Positions 1-7,121 of a stretch of DNA of 38,383 nucleotides are shown here, one piece after another. Made by a program: the position numbers and the translations under genes. Numbering within the stretch: the stretch's first letter is position 1; the number at the start of each line of letters is the position of its first letter. Origin of the DNA: a virus; IMG/VR virus record IMGVR_UViG_3300030294_000094, positions 1 to 38,383 of that record. The stretch is one strand, 5' to 3'. The notes beneath the pieces were generated by a model. That model made no database searches, was not told the origin of the DNA, and saw only the letters and a list, made by a program, of their open reading frames with translations.

Positions 1-201
1 AACACGCATATCAGGCGTTGAGTTATTATTTATGGTAGCCATAATCAATAATTCTTCTTCCGGATTTGCCAAAGTAGGGTCAAACTGAGGGTCAGCAGAT
101 GGCATTGAAAGATTAGATGCTAATATTTGATAATCAACTCCACCAATAGGGTTTGCATAATTACGTGGGGTTACTTTCCAAAGAATTTTAATTGCTTGCA
201 T
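1..201 (-). CDS. Hypothetical tail-region protein, N-terminal 67 residues (runs off the left edge)
   Basis: An open frame starts with ATG at 199-201, 10 nt after the tail fibre stop, and stays open to base 1. It begins MQAIKILWKVTPRNY and continues with a polar, Pro/Asn-rich stretch. There is no signal peptide and I do not recognise the family. Base 1 completes a codon, and the frame continues without a stop into the fragment at 38189-38383 if the window is circular, giving a 131-residue protein. Its position directly behind the fibre suggests a tail accessory protein or fibre chaperone, but this rests on context only. Confidence 0.65.
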   Translation of the reverse strand, partial: MQAIKILWKVTPRNYANPIGGVDYQILASNLSMPSADPQFDPTLANPEEELLIMATINNNSTPDMRV

Positions 202-211
202 AATACTTTAT

Positions 212-1468
212 TTAAATTGTTTTATTCATCAAAATTGACAACACTAAGTTTTTACCAGTTTCCGATCCACCTACTTGATCAACAGTAACAGTTCTGATGT
301 CACCTACACTGAAAACAGTTGGGCTTGTCACCAAAACTGGATTAATTGTTTTATGTAAGTTTCCGACGGAAATTTTTGGTTTTGTAGAAAAAATAGACGT
401 TCCATTTTTTTTCACGTCAACTATAATATCATAATCGGTAGGAGCTGATGTCATTTCGGTATAAATTTTATCAGCAGTAAAATTATGAGCTTCTAAAATG
501 GTATGACTTGCTTTCACGCCCAATTCTATTTTTGCATCTAATCCGGAAAGAACATACTGAGCCGTTTCGGTATAACTTCCATTAGCCCCATTCACAACGG
601 TAAACGTAGTAGTTGAAGCATCAGTAAAAGTAATCGTATAAGTGTCTGTTGTACCGGCAGTACCGTTTCCTGTAGTACGAGCGATAGACGAAATTCCGCG
701 ACCATTAGAACCCGGTGATCCATTGGCTCCGTTTACAACTAAATATGTTGAAGAGGTAGTATCTGAGAAACTAATTGTGTAAGTATCGGTAGTTCCGGCT
801 ACTCCTGTTCCAGATGTGCGACTAATTGACGTAATACTTCTACCACTTGCTCCTTGCGCAATAATTCCAGTATCTATTAGTCCGATCCACCAATGATTAT
901 TAGTTCCAATATGTGGTGTAACTCCATCAAAATAGTCAATCCCTTTAATTGGGGTAATTCCATCAATGCCGTTCTTACCATTTGTGACATAAAAATCAGT
1001 TTTAGAAGAATCTGTAAACGTGATAGTATAAGTGTCAATTAAGCCATTTGTAGATGTTTTGATAATTGTAGAGACTTCGTTCCCATTTTTCCCATCCTTC
1101 CCATTTACAATGGAATATTCTATACTCGTATTATCCGAGTATGTGATTCTATAAGTATCAATAAGCCCATTAGTAGCAGTTTTTACAATAGAATTAATTC
1201 CTTTTCCACTTAGACCATCAGTAGCTCTAGCTTTTACACCTGTATCTGCCGTTCCTAACCACCAATTTCCATTTATACCAATGTTAGGCGTTAACCCAGG
1301 ATTTCCTTTTGTTCCTTGAATTGAAAGAATCCATTCCGCTTCTGTACCAGTATAACCTGATTCTACGGCAGATGCGTATGTATACTTTGCAGTTACTATC
1401 CTTGTACCACTATATTTTACAGTGTACTTCTTTATAGTTTGATTTAATGTAACTTTGAAGTTTTGCAT
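212..1468 (-). CDS. Tail fibre / receptor-binding adhesin with collagen-like and beta repeats
   Basis: A 418-residue modular fibre. Residues 31-58 carry a tail-fibre-type ASAVESGYTGTEAEW segment and a short Gly-x-y run. Two WW motifs (NGNWWLGTADTG near 67-77 and NNHWWIGLIDTG near 190-201) recur in gut-phage adhesins. Four related units lie at about 88-126, 130-167, 209-250 and 256-297, built around DTYTITFTD and VVNGANG and separated by collagen-like Gly triplets. The C-terminal ~110 residues (DYDIIVDVKKNGTSIFST, then VTVDQVGGSETGKNL) match a beta-sandwich tip module common in phage fibres. The start overlaps the upstream stop by one base (TAATG). The likely role is surface glycan or capsule binding; no depolymerase motif is visible. 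Confidence 0.85.
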   Translation of the reverse strand: MQNFKVTLNQTIKKYTVKYSGTRIVTAKYTYASAVESGYTGTEAEWILSIQGTKGNPGLTPNIGINGNWWLGTADTGVKARATDGLSGKGINSIVKTATNGLIDTYRITYSDNTSIEYSIVNGKDGKNGNEVSTIIKTSTNGLIDTYTITFTDSSKTDFYVTNGKNGIDGITPIKGIDYFDGVTPHIGTNNHWWIGLIDTGIIAQGASGRSITSISRTSGTGVAGTTDTYTISFSDTTSSTYLVVNGANGSPGSNGRGISSIARTTGNGTAGTTDTYTITFTDASTTTFTVVNGANGSYTETAQYVLSGLDAKIELGVKASHTILEAHNFTADKIYTEMTSAPTDYDIIVDVKKNGTSIFSTKPKISVGNLHKTINPVLVTSPTVFSVGDIRTVTVDQVGGSETGKNLVLSILMNKTI

Positions 1469-1818
1469 TATAGTTGTTCAGTTGGTCTTACAGTCTTTGG
1501 ATTTAGTATCTCCCACGTTCCCGGTGCTATTCCGTTAAATACATCTCCATTTGGCATTATTAGCGAGAAGTCAAATTCATATTCTCCAAAATCCAAATTA
1601 GGGGTATGTCCGGGAATGATAATTTTATTGTCATCTATCATTAAAGTGCTATTCGATGTATTATAGGTTGCATGTACAATTTCATTTCTTGTCATTTGCA
1701 TAATAATATCTGCACCTGATAAATCAGAAGGTTGATCTATACCATCAATTGTTTCGAATATCTCTATTGTAGCCCCTGAATACTTAGAGCCTTTAAATAT
1801 GGATTCTAAAGCTATCAT
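1468..1818 (-). CDS. Small tail/baseplate-type beta protein (BppU N-terminal-like, tentative)
   Basis: A 116-residue protein, mostly predicted beta strand. The order 'DLSGADIIMQMTRN', then 'LMIDDNKIIIPG', then 'GEYEFDFSLIMPNGDVFNGIAPGTWEI' resembles the small Ig-like N-terminal domain of phage upper-baseplate (BppU-like) proteins, which anchor receptor-binding proteins. It sits between the adaptor and the fibre, overlapping the adaptor stop by 4 nt (ATGA) and the fibre start by 1 nt, so the three are translationally coupled. A fibre-anchoring role fits, but the similarity is a pattern-level judgement. Confidence 0.55.
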   Translation of the reverse strand: MIALESIFKGSKYSGATIEIFETIDGIDQPSDLSGADIIMQMTRNEIVHATYNTSNSTLMIDDNKIIIPGHTPNLDFGEYEFDFSLIMPNGDVFNGIAPGTWEILNPKTVRPTEQL

Positions 1819-2438
1819 TGTTCTGTTTTTAAAGAGTTTTCAACTTCTTGCATCATTACTTTTTGTTGTGAGCTACCAAAAACACCTAGTACATTTGCAG
1901 CAATAAGAGAACAAAGGGGTTCTACAAGTTTTTCGTTTATTTCGATATTCCCAGATGTATCAATTCTCTTAACAAAAAGGTGTATTTCAGGTTTTGAGTC
2001 AACATCAAAAGTGTAAATAGAAAGAGTATCAGAATTTCTTACAATTATTGGTTTCGCATTTCCCCCTCTTCCCCAAGTATTAAATTGTTCTTTGTACTGT
2101 GGATTTTCTGTGTTGATTGGAAAATGGACAGGACGTTCCCAACCTTTCATTTTAAAGGTATGTAATCGAATAAAATCATCGGGTAGGGTCAATGTACCTA
2201 CTTGTCTTTTGTTATCAAGAACCGACTTGAAAAGAACATCAGATAAAGGAATAGTTGTAGGTGTAGTAAGATGCAAAGGACAAATCATAAGAATTTGGTC
2301 ACACGAAGATTGTATGTATTCTTCAATATAACTAACCATAGGTTTTACTTCTGATAAGAGTATAGCTAACCCATCATCGAAAGGTGTAACCTCTTCCATT
2401 TTCACCTTAACTCTATCTATGATTTGCTGTCTTGTCAT
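1815..2438 (-). CDS. Putative head-tail adaptor / ring protein
   Basis: A 207-residue protein with the layout of podoviral adaptors (T7 gp11-like, P22 gp4-like): an alpha-helical N-terminus (residues ~1-50), a central beta region with the adaptor-like phrase LPDDFIRLHTFKMKGW (~80-95), and a helical C-terminus. Such proteins form a ring below the portal and receive the tail nozzle. It overlaps the 142-aa gene upstream and the 116-aa gene downstream by 4 nt each. The length fits the family (~160-210). Assignment rests on architecture and the LPDDFxRL signature, so another connector component is possible. Confidence 0.6.
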   Translation of the reverse strand: MTRQQIIDRVKVKMEEVTPFDDGLAILLSEVKPMVSYIEEYIQSSCDQILMICPLHLTTPTTIPLSDVLFKSVLDNKRQVGTLTLPDDFIRLHTFKMKGWERPVHFPINTENPQYKEQFNTWGRGGNAKPIIVRNSDTLSIYTFDVDSKPEIHLFVKRIDTSGNIEINEKLVEPLCSLIAANVLGVFGSSQQKVMMQEVENSLKTEQ

Positions 2439-2863
2439 TGCAATGTGTAATTAAGGTTTAGGTCTTTGATTTTCTTCTGAACTTGTTTGAAGTTCTTCAC
2501 ATCATCCGGTGATACAGAATAGTCATTAATGAGAATAGCTTTTATTTCTTTAAAGCCTAGTACGGCTGCTTTCTCTATTTCCTGAACTGGAACATCAGAT
2601 TTAATTTCCTCTTTTACTTCTTCCCCCCATATTGCGGAACCATCAGAGCCAATAGTATCAGATAAGTAAATCTTATGAGTATTGATCTGTCCAAAATCCG
2701 GGTGGTCTTCAATAGCTTTTTGTTGGTTTTCGTCTTCGGTACAGAACTGACCATGAAATTTATTTCCTATCGTTCCACCTTTAAACTCGATCCTTTCAGG
2801 GATTCCATTAGGATAAATGAACATGCTTTTGCTCATTTGTTTTATTCGATATATTTTCAACAT
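2435..2863 (-). CDS. Hypothetical protein between capsid and adaptor genes
   Basis: A 142-residue protein. The first ~45 residues look beta-rich (MFIYPNGIPERIEFKGG, FHGQFCTEDE); the middle is acidic and low complexity; the last ~40 residues are helical (EIKAILINDYSVSPDDVKNF), perhaps a small helix-extended-loop-helix fold. ATG at 2863 gives 142 residues; the in-frame ATG at 2836 (MSKSMFIYPNG) is an alternative. The gene starts only ~14 nt after the terminator hairpin behind the capsid gene, so its transcription probably relies on read-through. A minor capsid or head-completion protein is plausible; no family recognised. Confidence 0.6.
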   Translation of the reverse strand: MLKIYRIKQMSKSMFIYPNGIPERIEFKGGTIGNKFHGQFCTEDENQQKAIEDHPDFGQINTHKIYLSDTIGSDGSAIWGEEVKEEIKSDVPVQEIEKAAVLGFKEIKAILINDYSVSPDDVKNFKQVQKKIKDLNLNYTLQ

Positions 2864-2876
2864 AAATTTTTAGATT

Positions 2877-2909
2877 AAAAAAAGGTGCAGTGTTTTTACT
2901 GCACCTTTT
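2877..2909 (-). terminator. Intrinsic terminator behind the major capsid gene
   Basis: A perfect 12-bp stem, AAAAGGTGCAGT (2880-2891) with ACTGCACCTTTT (2898-2909), has a 6-nt loop. Read leftward it is followed by a run of U (2877-2883), giving a standard rho-independent terminator 26 nt after the capsid stop. The next leftward gene begins only ~14 nt beyond it, so partial read-through would lower adaptor and tail expression relative to capsid. Confidence 0.85.
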
Positions 2910-2934
2910 CAATTATTTATCTATCTATAGAAGA

Positions 2935-4566
2935 CTAGGCTACCGTTACAGTACAAAGAGCAGAGAAAGTGCCATCTGTAGTAATCGAAGAAATTACTAC
3001 TACGCCTGCAGCTATACCCGTAACAAGTCCATTAGCATTTACAGAAGCCTTAGTAGGTTGAGAACTTACATAGGTTACTGTTTTGTTTGATGCCAATTCA
3101 GGAGCAATTGTATTTGTTGCAGCAAAGTCATAAGTCGCACTAATTGCAAGAGCGTGAGTCGCAGCAGAAGTCGTGATTCCAGTAACTTTAATTGCTTTGA
3201 CAATTTTACCTTTACAGTGTGCATTCTTGTAACGAAGGCAAATAGAACTGATTTCAGTAGTAACGTTTACGTCACCATCGAAGATACCGGGAGTTTTCAA
3301 ATCTACGTCTTTAGAACCAAAAGGAACTAATACCCATTTATCAAGATATTCAGGATCAATAACAATACATTCGTTAGAACGTCCTAGTGCATCAAGCATA
3401 TCGTAAGGAGATGCAGCAGTTGTACCAAAGTTAGTTGTAATCATAGACCACTGTAAACCCCAATGTAATTCAGTGTTTTTAGCTTCCATTTGTTTCATTA
3501 CTCCCGGAATACATGAAATAGCTTCGTTAAAATCGCTACCCATTAACTGAACTTTCTGATTAGAGCCACTTTGACCTGTGAAAAGGTATTTGTGGAAACG
3601 AATTAAATCCTTATCGGTAGGATTTTCCGGGAATTCAAATTCTTTTTCAATATCCCAATAGATACCACCAGTTGTATAAACAGGATATTTCTTACCCGGA
3701 ACAATTGTTTTTCCTTTCACTCCAATTAAAGAACTACGTTCAATACCGGCACGAAGTTTGGCAACTCCAATTTCAATTTGATCGTTCAATTCCCATTTTA
3801 CTTCTTTCAAAGACATTTGAGCAATAGTAGTTTCTCCAACTTCCATTTTATAAATCTGCAAGAAGCCGATTTCTGGGGTTGGCAAGGCTGCATTGTTGTA
3901 AGAACGAATATCACCTTCACATGCTGCTGTAGACAATAAGAAAATTTCTGTTCCTGATGGAATAGTTGGAACTGTAATCTTAGAACCAACCATTTTACCA
4001 TTAATAGGGGTAACATATAGCTTAGCAGGGTTATCAGATGTTTTTCCATTCACATAGAACATAAAATCTGCATCTGTTTGAGTTAATCCGGTTACATCAT
4101 ATCCTTTTACTCCACCAACAGTTACTGTATCTGTTTCATTGAACAAGTCAGGATTAGAAACTGATAGATTAGCTGTAACAGATGTTCCACTTTCGGTATA
4201 TAATGCAGAGGTTACATCTCCAATTGGAGCAATGTCAATAGAATAATGTTTGTACTCCATACCGTGAGCGGTCATCTTACGTCCTACTTTACGTGCAATC
4301 TGGTCAATCTGATTTTTGTACGGACTGATCTTGGTAATTCGGTCATCTACATCCAATAAAATTAAATCGGGACTACCTTCTTTAATTACTTCGGTTGCTA
4401 GAACCTCTCCTGTAATATGCACACCTACGCCATCAGTACCTTCAACAGCACCCGGTACGGCAGCAGTCATGCTTGATACATCAGTAACTCCAAATAGAGC
4501 CATTGCTACGGTAAGCAATAATAGCACTACGCTTGTTTTTGTAAAAATTCCAAAGATTTTTTTCAT
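2935..4566 (-). CDS. Major capsid protein with C-terminal BIG2-like domain and hydrophobic N-terminus
   Basis: A 543-residue protein. The core (residues ~75-460) resembles SU10-type/DUF5309-like major capsid proteins, with ITKISPYKNQIDQIARKVG near the start and a central helix-rich GVMKQMEAKNTELHWGLQW region. The C-terminal ~80 residues form a BIG2-like Ig domain (SSQPTKASVNANGLVTGIAAG), likely surface-exposed decoration. Unusually, residues 1-36 look like a signal peptide: MKKIFGIFTKTS, then a Leu/Val-rich stretch 13-27, then a small-residue SSMTAAVPGA segment. Scaffold and a 112-aa protein lie upstream and a strong terminator downstream, as expected for the most abundant structural protein. 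It ends in TAG. The shell assignment is strong; the leader's role is unknown. Confidence 0.85.
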   Translation of the reverse strand: MKKIFGIFTKTSVVLLLLTVAMALFGVTDVSSMTAAVPGAVEGTDGVGVHITGEVLATEVIKEGSPDLILLDVDDRITKISPYKNQIDQIARKVGRKMTAHGMEYKHYSIDIAPIGDVTSALYTESGTSVTANLSVSNPDLFNETDTVTVGGVKGYDVTGLTQTDADFMFYVNGKTSDNPAKLYVTPINGKMVGSKITVPTIPSGTEIFLLSTAACEGDIRSYNNAALPTPEIGFLQIYKMEVGETTIAQMSLKEVKWELNDQIEIGVAKLRAGIERSSLIGVKGKTIVPGKKYPVYTTGGIYWDIEKEFEFPENPTDKDLIRFHKYLFTGQSGSNQKVQLMGSDFNEAISCIPGVMKQMEAKNTELHWGLQWSMITTNFGTTAASPYDMLDALGRSNECIVIDPEYLDKWVLVPFGSKDVDLKTPGIFDGDVNVTTEISSICLRYKNAHCKGKIVKAIKVTGITTSAATHALAISATYDFAATNTIAPELASNKTVTYVSSQPTKASVNANGLVTGIAAGVVVISSITTDGTFSALCTVTVA

Positions 4567-4592
4567 TTTGTTGTTTTTGTTTATTTGTTGTA

Positions 4593-4931
4593 TTATTTAT
4601 TCCAAACAGTGTCTCTAACTTTAAAATTCTTATCCATTAGATTCGGATTTTCCACTGCTTTAACTGGCTCTACAGATTTTACAGGTTCTACGGGTTTAGA
4701 CTCTACCACTTTTATAGTCTCAGGTACTGTTTCAGGCGCTGAAACAATCATATATAAACCTTCTCCTTTATTTCCTAAAGGTCGGTGTTGCTGACCTTGT
4801 AGTGGTGTTTCGGTTGTAGATATTCTATTGTTCTCCGCTAATTTCAGATATTGATCTTGATAGGTCTTTTTGTCTAACAGTGTTTCTTTTCCGTCAGCAT
4901 CTCTTACTCCATAAATTCTTTCTTCTGGCAT
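4593..4931 (-). CDS. Hypothetical protein between scaffold and capsid
   Basis: A 112-residue hydrophilic protein beginning MPEERIYGVRDADGKETLL. The second half holds a low-complexity Val/Glu/Pro/Lys segment with near-repeats (VESKPVEPVKSVEPVKAVE, ~77-95), then a short basic tail. No transmembrane segment is seen. It starts 8 nt after the scaffold stop and ends 26 nt before the capsid start, so it belongs to the head-assembly operon. It may be a scaffold accessory, decoration or head-fibre protein; I cannot name a family. Confidence 0.65.
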   Translation of the reverse strand: MPEERIYGVRDADGKETLLDKKTYQDQYLKLAENNRISTTETPLQGQQHRPLGNKGEGLYMIVSAPETVPETIKVVESKPVEPVKSVEPVKAVENPNLMDKNFKVRDTVWNK

Positions 4932-4939
4932 GATATTAA

Positions 4940-5671
4940 TTATTTTACTCCCCAGACATTTCTATCTTGATATTGTGGAGTTATTTTAGTAGAAACTGAT
5001 TTGATTGGAGGTAGACCATCTCCTTTAAATGATTTCTTTTCAGCAACTATCTTAGTGTTACGTTCCATAACTCGACCCTGCTCTTTGGAAGATTCAATAT
5101 CACTTTCGTAATTTCTGATCTTCCAAACATTGTTTAAAAGGTTTTCATTAAGGTTACCGGAAAGTAAATCGTTGATAAATTCTAAAGCAGATTCAATGAA
5201 GTCGTTAAATTCATCTTCCGACATTCCTTTGTCCTTGCTGAATTTTTCAATGACATCCTGACTATTTAATAAGTTTTGTTCGTACTCGGCTTGCATTTTT
5301 GCTGATTGCTCACCATCGGCAATGCGTTGTTTTTCAGCTTCAATAAATGCAGGATAGTTTTCATCATCCTCACCAATTTCCAAATCCCCTTTATCGTAAT
5401 ACCGATTTTGAGCAACTGCCGGGTGTGTTCCATTCATAATATCACCCAACATCAATGCTGCTTTTGGATATTTATTTAGCTTCTCATTTAATTCTTTATG
5501 CGCAGTAGAAGCCCTACCCATTTCATCCATGTGATTCAGATGCTCACCATATTGTGCTTCTTCGTCCATATCTGGATGATCCAATGCCATACGTTCCTGA
5601 AACTTTTCTTTATTGGTTTTAGGGGTAATGTTTTCATCCACTTGTTCGGGATCAATTTTAGTTTCAGCCAT
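4940..5671 (-). CDS. Putative capsid scaffolding protein
   Basis: A 243-residue, strongly acidic, almost wholly helical protein with no hydrophobic segment. It has an acidic N-terminus (MDEEAQYGEHLNHMDEMG), a long charged central helix region (IEAEKQRIADGEQSAKMQAE) and a basic C-terminus (EKKSFKGDGLPPIKS, ending NVWGVK). A positively charged C-terminus that contacts capsid subunits is typical of internal scaffolds. It is the first gene leftward of the divergent promoter region and lies two genes before the capsid gene, the classic place for a scaffold. There is no protease motif. Confidence 0.7.
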   Translation of the reverse strand: MAETKIDPEQVDENITPKTNKEKFQERMALDHPDMDEEAQYGEHLNHMDEMGRASTAHKELNEKLNKYPKAALMLGDIMNGTHPAVAQNRYYDKGDLEIGEDDENYPAFIEAEKQRIADGEQSAKMQAEYEQNLLNSQDVIEKFSKDKGMSEDEFNDFIESALEFINDLLSGNLNENLLNNVWKIRNYESDIESSKEQGRVMERNTKIVAEKKSFKGDGLPPIKSVSTKITPQYQDRNVWGVK

Positions 5672-5821
5672 TTCGATTAGTTTGATTTACTATATATATT
5701 CAGTAGGTGCAAAAAAAGCGCAAAAACACTAATAAAATTTGCTGAAAATGAGTTTAAAACCGTTGAAATTGAATTTAAAAAACATATCTTTGCTGAATAA
5801 TAGTGTAAATACGCCAATTAA
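5672..5821. promoter_or_regulatory. Divergent intergenic region between the head operon and the terminase operon
   Basis: A 150-bp, very AT-rich spacer between divergent genes. The rightward promoter is listed separately. An imperfect dyad with TACT/AGTA arms around an AT run (5688-5705) sits just before the scaffold start, and TTTGCTGAA is repeated at 5738-5746 and 5789-5797. I found no exact TAnnTTTG box facing left, so the leftward head promoter is either non-consensus or depends on an activator. Confidence 0.5.
5763..5792 (+). promoter_or_regulatory. Bacteroidota-type promoter for the terminase operon
   Basis: TTG at 5763-5765, a 19-nt spacer, then TATCTTTG at 5785-5792. This matches the Bacteroidota primary-sigma consensus (-33 TTG, -7 TAnnTTTG, 19-21 nt apart). 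The transcript would start near 5798-5800, giving a leader of about 22 nt before the ATG at 5822. Confidence 0.7.
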
Positions 5822-6220
5822 ATGAGATTAGATGCCTGTAGAATGAATGAATTTATAGCTGATTTGAGGTCAGCTTACGATCAGACCATAAAGGATGCGG
5901 GGGAATATGCTAAGTACACAAAAAAGAAAACTCTTTTACATAGAGCAGTTAACAAACCCGCAAAGAGTTTTTACATCTCATTTGAGGAAGGAATAAGGAT
6001 TATACACCAAATTGATAGAGTAGGGGGGTCTGGCAAGGCGAACGAACTCAATGTACTGAAATACAATGATTTATATAGAGTTTATCAAAAATTAAAAGAA
6101 GAGAATCCGACAATGCCCGGTCTAGCTATTATTGAAATGGCTGTAAACTATGAAGCACCTAGGTTTTATATTCAGCCGTTGACTGCAGGTAAGATTTTAA
6201 ACCGATACATAAACCTATGA
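5822..6220 (+). CDS. Hypothetical protein, first gene of the terminase operon
   Basis: A 132-residue soluble, mostly helical, basic protein. The first half is charged (DAGEYAKYTKKKTLLHRAVN); the second includes YRVYQKLKEENPTMPGLAIIEMAVNYEAPRFYI. The C-terminal EMAVNYEAPRFYI segment recurs in small Bacteroidota phage proteins of unknown function, and I know no activity for it. It begins ~25 nt after the promoter and overlaps the rhomboid gene by 4 nt (ATGA). MNEFIADL at 5843 is an alternative start. Whether the pairing with the rhomboid is functional is unknown. Confidence 0.65.
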   Translation: MRLDACRMNEFIADLRSAYDQTIKDAGEYAKYTKKKTLLHRAVNKPAKSFYISFEEGIRIIHQIDRVGGSGKANELNVLKYNDLYRVYQKLKEENPTMPGLAIIEMAVNYEAPRFYIQPLTAGKILNRYINL

Positions 6221-6744
6221 GAACGATTAAACTTTCATTCATAACGCTTTGTCTTTGTGTATTCGTTTACACGTATTTTGGGATATTTCCTATAATGGGA
6301 TATTCTACTACTTCCCCTTTCTACACTCACATTACATTCATGTTCATTCATGCTACGATATTTCACCTTGCTATTAATCTGTTTGCATTTTACAAATTAT
6401 ACGATGCCATTGAAAAGAAGTTAGGTAGTTACGCACTATGGCTTCCGCTCGTAATTTCTTTCTTGGCATCGTTTATTTGTGAATACAAATTACCTACAGT
6501 CGGATCGAGTGGAATTGTATTCGCTATGGCGGGTATATTCTTCGCCCTTTACATACTTAAAAGAGAATCGTACATAATTAATGCAATAATATTTCCAATA
6601 GGATTTATCCTAGGATATTGTACTAATGTGAATATCGAATTGCATTTTACTTGTATGGTAATAGGATTTCTGGTCGGATTATTAATAAACAATATACAAT
6701 CGGTAAATAGAACGGTCGAAGGAGATTTGGTGCAAAAGCCATAG
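6217..6744 (+). CDS. Rhomboid-family intramembrane serine protease
   Basis: A 175-residue protein with about six hydrophobic helices, the minimal bacterial rhomboid core. The family's catalytic features are present: H45-x4-H50-x3-N54 in the second helix (oxyanion-hole His/Asn), the G96-S97-S98-G99 box with nucleophile S98, and H143 in the last helix with a helix-packing Gly at +7 (G150). Rhomboids cut single transmembrane segments of substrate proteins inside the inner membrane. The gene overlaps the 132-aa gene by 4 nt and precedes the tRNAs and terminase. Phage-encoded rhomboids are uncommon. Intact residues argue for an active enzyme; its substrate cannot be read from sequence. Confidence 0.85.
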   Translation: MRTIKLSFITLCLCVFVYTYFGIFPIMGYSTTSPFYTHITFMFIHATIFHLAINLFAFYKLYDAIEKKLGSYALWLPLVISFLASFICEYKLPTVGSSGIVFAMAGIFFALYILKRESYIINAIIFPIGFILGYCTNVNIELHFTCMVIGFLVGLLINNIQSVNRTVEGDLVQKP

Positions 6745-6805
6745 AATCGAAAGATATGTCCCGTAGATGCAATACAAATTCTTGCATGTAAAAAAGTTCT
6801 CAAAT

Positions 6806-6891
6806 GGAAGGTTACTCAAGTGATTTAAGAGGTCAGTACGCTAAACTGATAGATCGTAACAGATGCAGGGGTTTGAATCCCTTACCTTCCG
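6806..6891 (+). tRNA. tRNA-Ser (anticodon GCT)
   Basis: The acceptor stem GGAAGGT (6806-6812) pairs with ACCTTCC (6884-6890), with discriminator G at 6891. The D-stem is CTC/GAG (6815-6817, 6829-6831). The anticodon stem TCAGT/ACTGA (6833-6837, 6845-6849) encloses loop ACGCTAA, giving GCT for AGC/AGT serine codons. A long variable arm (6850-6866) fits a type II tRNA-Ser. The T-arm is AGGGG-TTTGAAT-CCCTT (6867-6883). No CCA is encoded. Position 33 is C instead of the near-universal T. Confidence 0.8.
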
Positions 6892-7017
6892 CAAAACCAA
6901 AAAGAGAAAGAGTCTTTGAAAGTAAGCATTAATTGCAATTGGTGATTATTTCCGAGAAGTATAACCGGATAGGAGACTCGCAGTAAAACAGTTTTGTATT
7001 ACTGAAAAATACAAAAT

Positions 7018-7090
7018 GCCTTAGTAGCTCAGTTGGTAGAGCTATTGCCTTGTAAGCAATAGGTCATCGGTTCGATCCCGGTCTAAGGCT
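7018..7090 (+). tRNA. tRNA-Thr (anticodon TGT)
   Basis: A canonical 73-nt cloverleaf. The acceptor GCCTTAG (7018-7024) pairs with CTAAGGC (7083-7089), with discriminator T. The D-stem is GCTC/GAGC. The anticodon stem ATTGC/GCAAT encloses loop CTTGTAA, giving TGT for ACA threonine codons. The T-loop is the standard TTCGATC type. No CCA is encoded, so host CCA addition is needed. ACA is expected to be frequent in this AT-rich phage. Confidence 0.95.
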
Positions 7091-7121
7091 CAAAGTTGAA
7101 ATTCCATTTAAAAACAAATAT

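Noticed and set aside
578-1209. Repeats that could suggest a CRISPR array
   Set aside because: They are in-frame coding repeats of about 115-125 bp within the fibre gene, without short identical direct repeats and unique spacers.
2935-6744. TAG codon reassignment, as in some gut phages
   Set aside because: Capsid and rhomboid genes end in TAG at sensible places, other genes end in TAA or TGA, no gene is interrupted by in-frame TAG, and no suppressor tRNA is present.
6767-6787. Hairpin ATGCAA/TTGCAT after the rhomboid gene as a terminator
   Set aside because: Only 6 bp, AT-rich, with no T-run; tRNAs and terL downstream need read-through.
6910-6980. Possible third tRNA: GAGTCTT pairs with GGAGACTC and is followed by GCA
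   Set aside because: The acceptor-like pairing exists, but no T-arm with a TTCRA-type loop or clean 7-nt anticodon loop fits between; at most a structured spacer or decayed tRNA.
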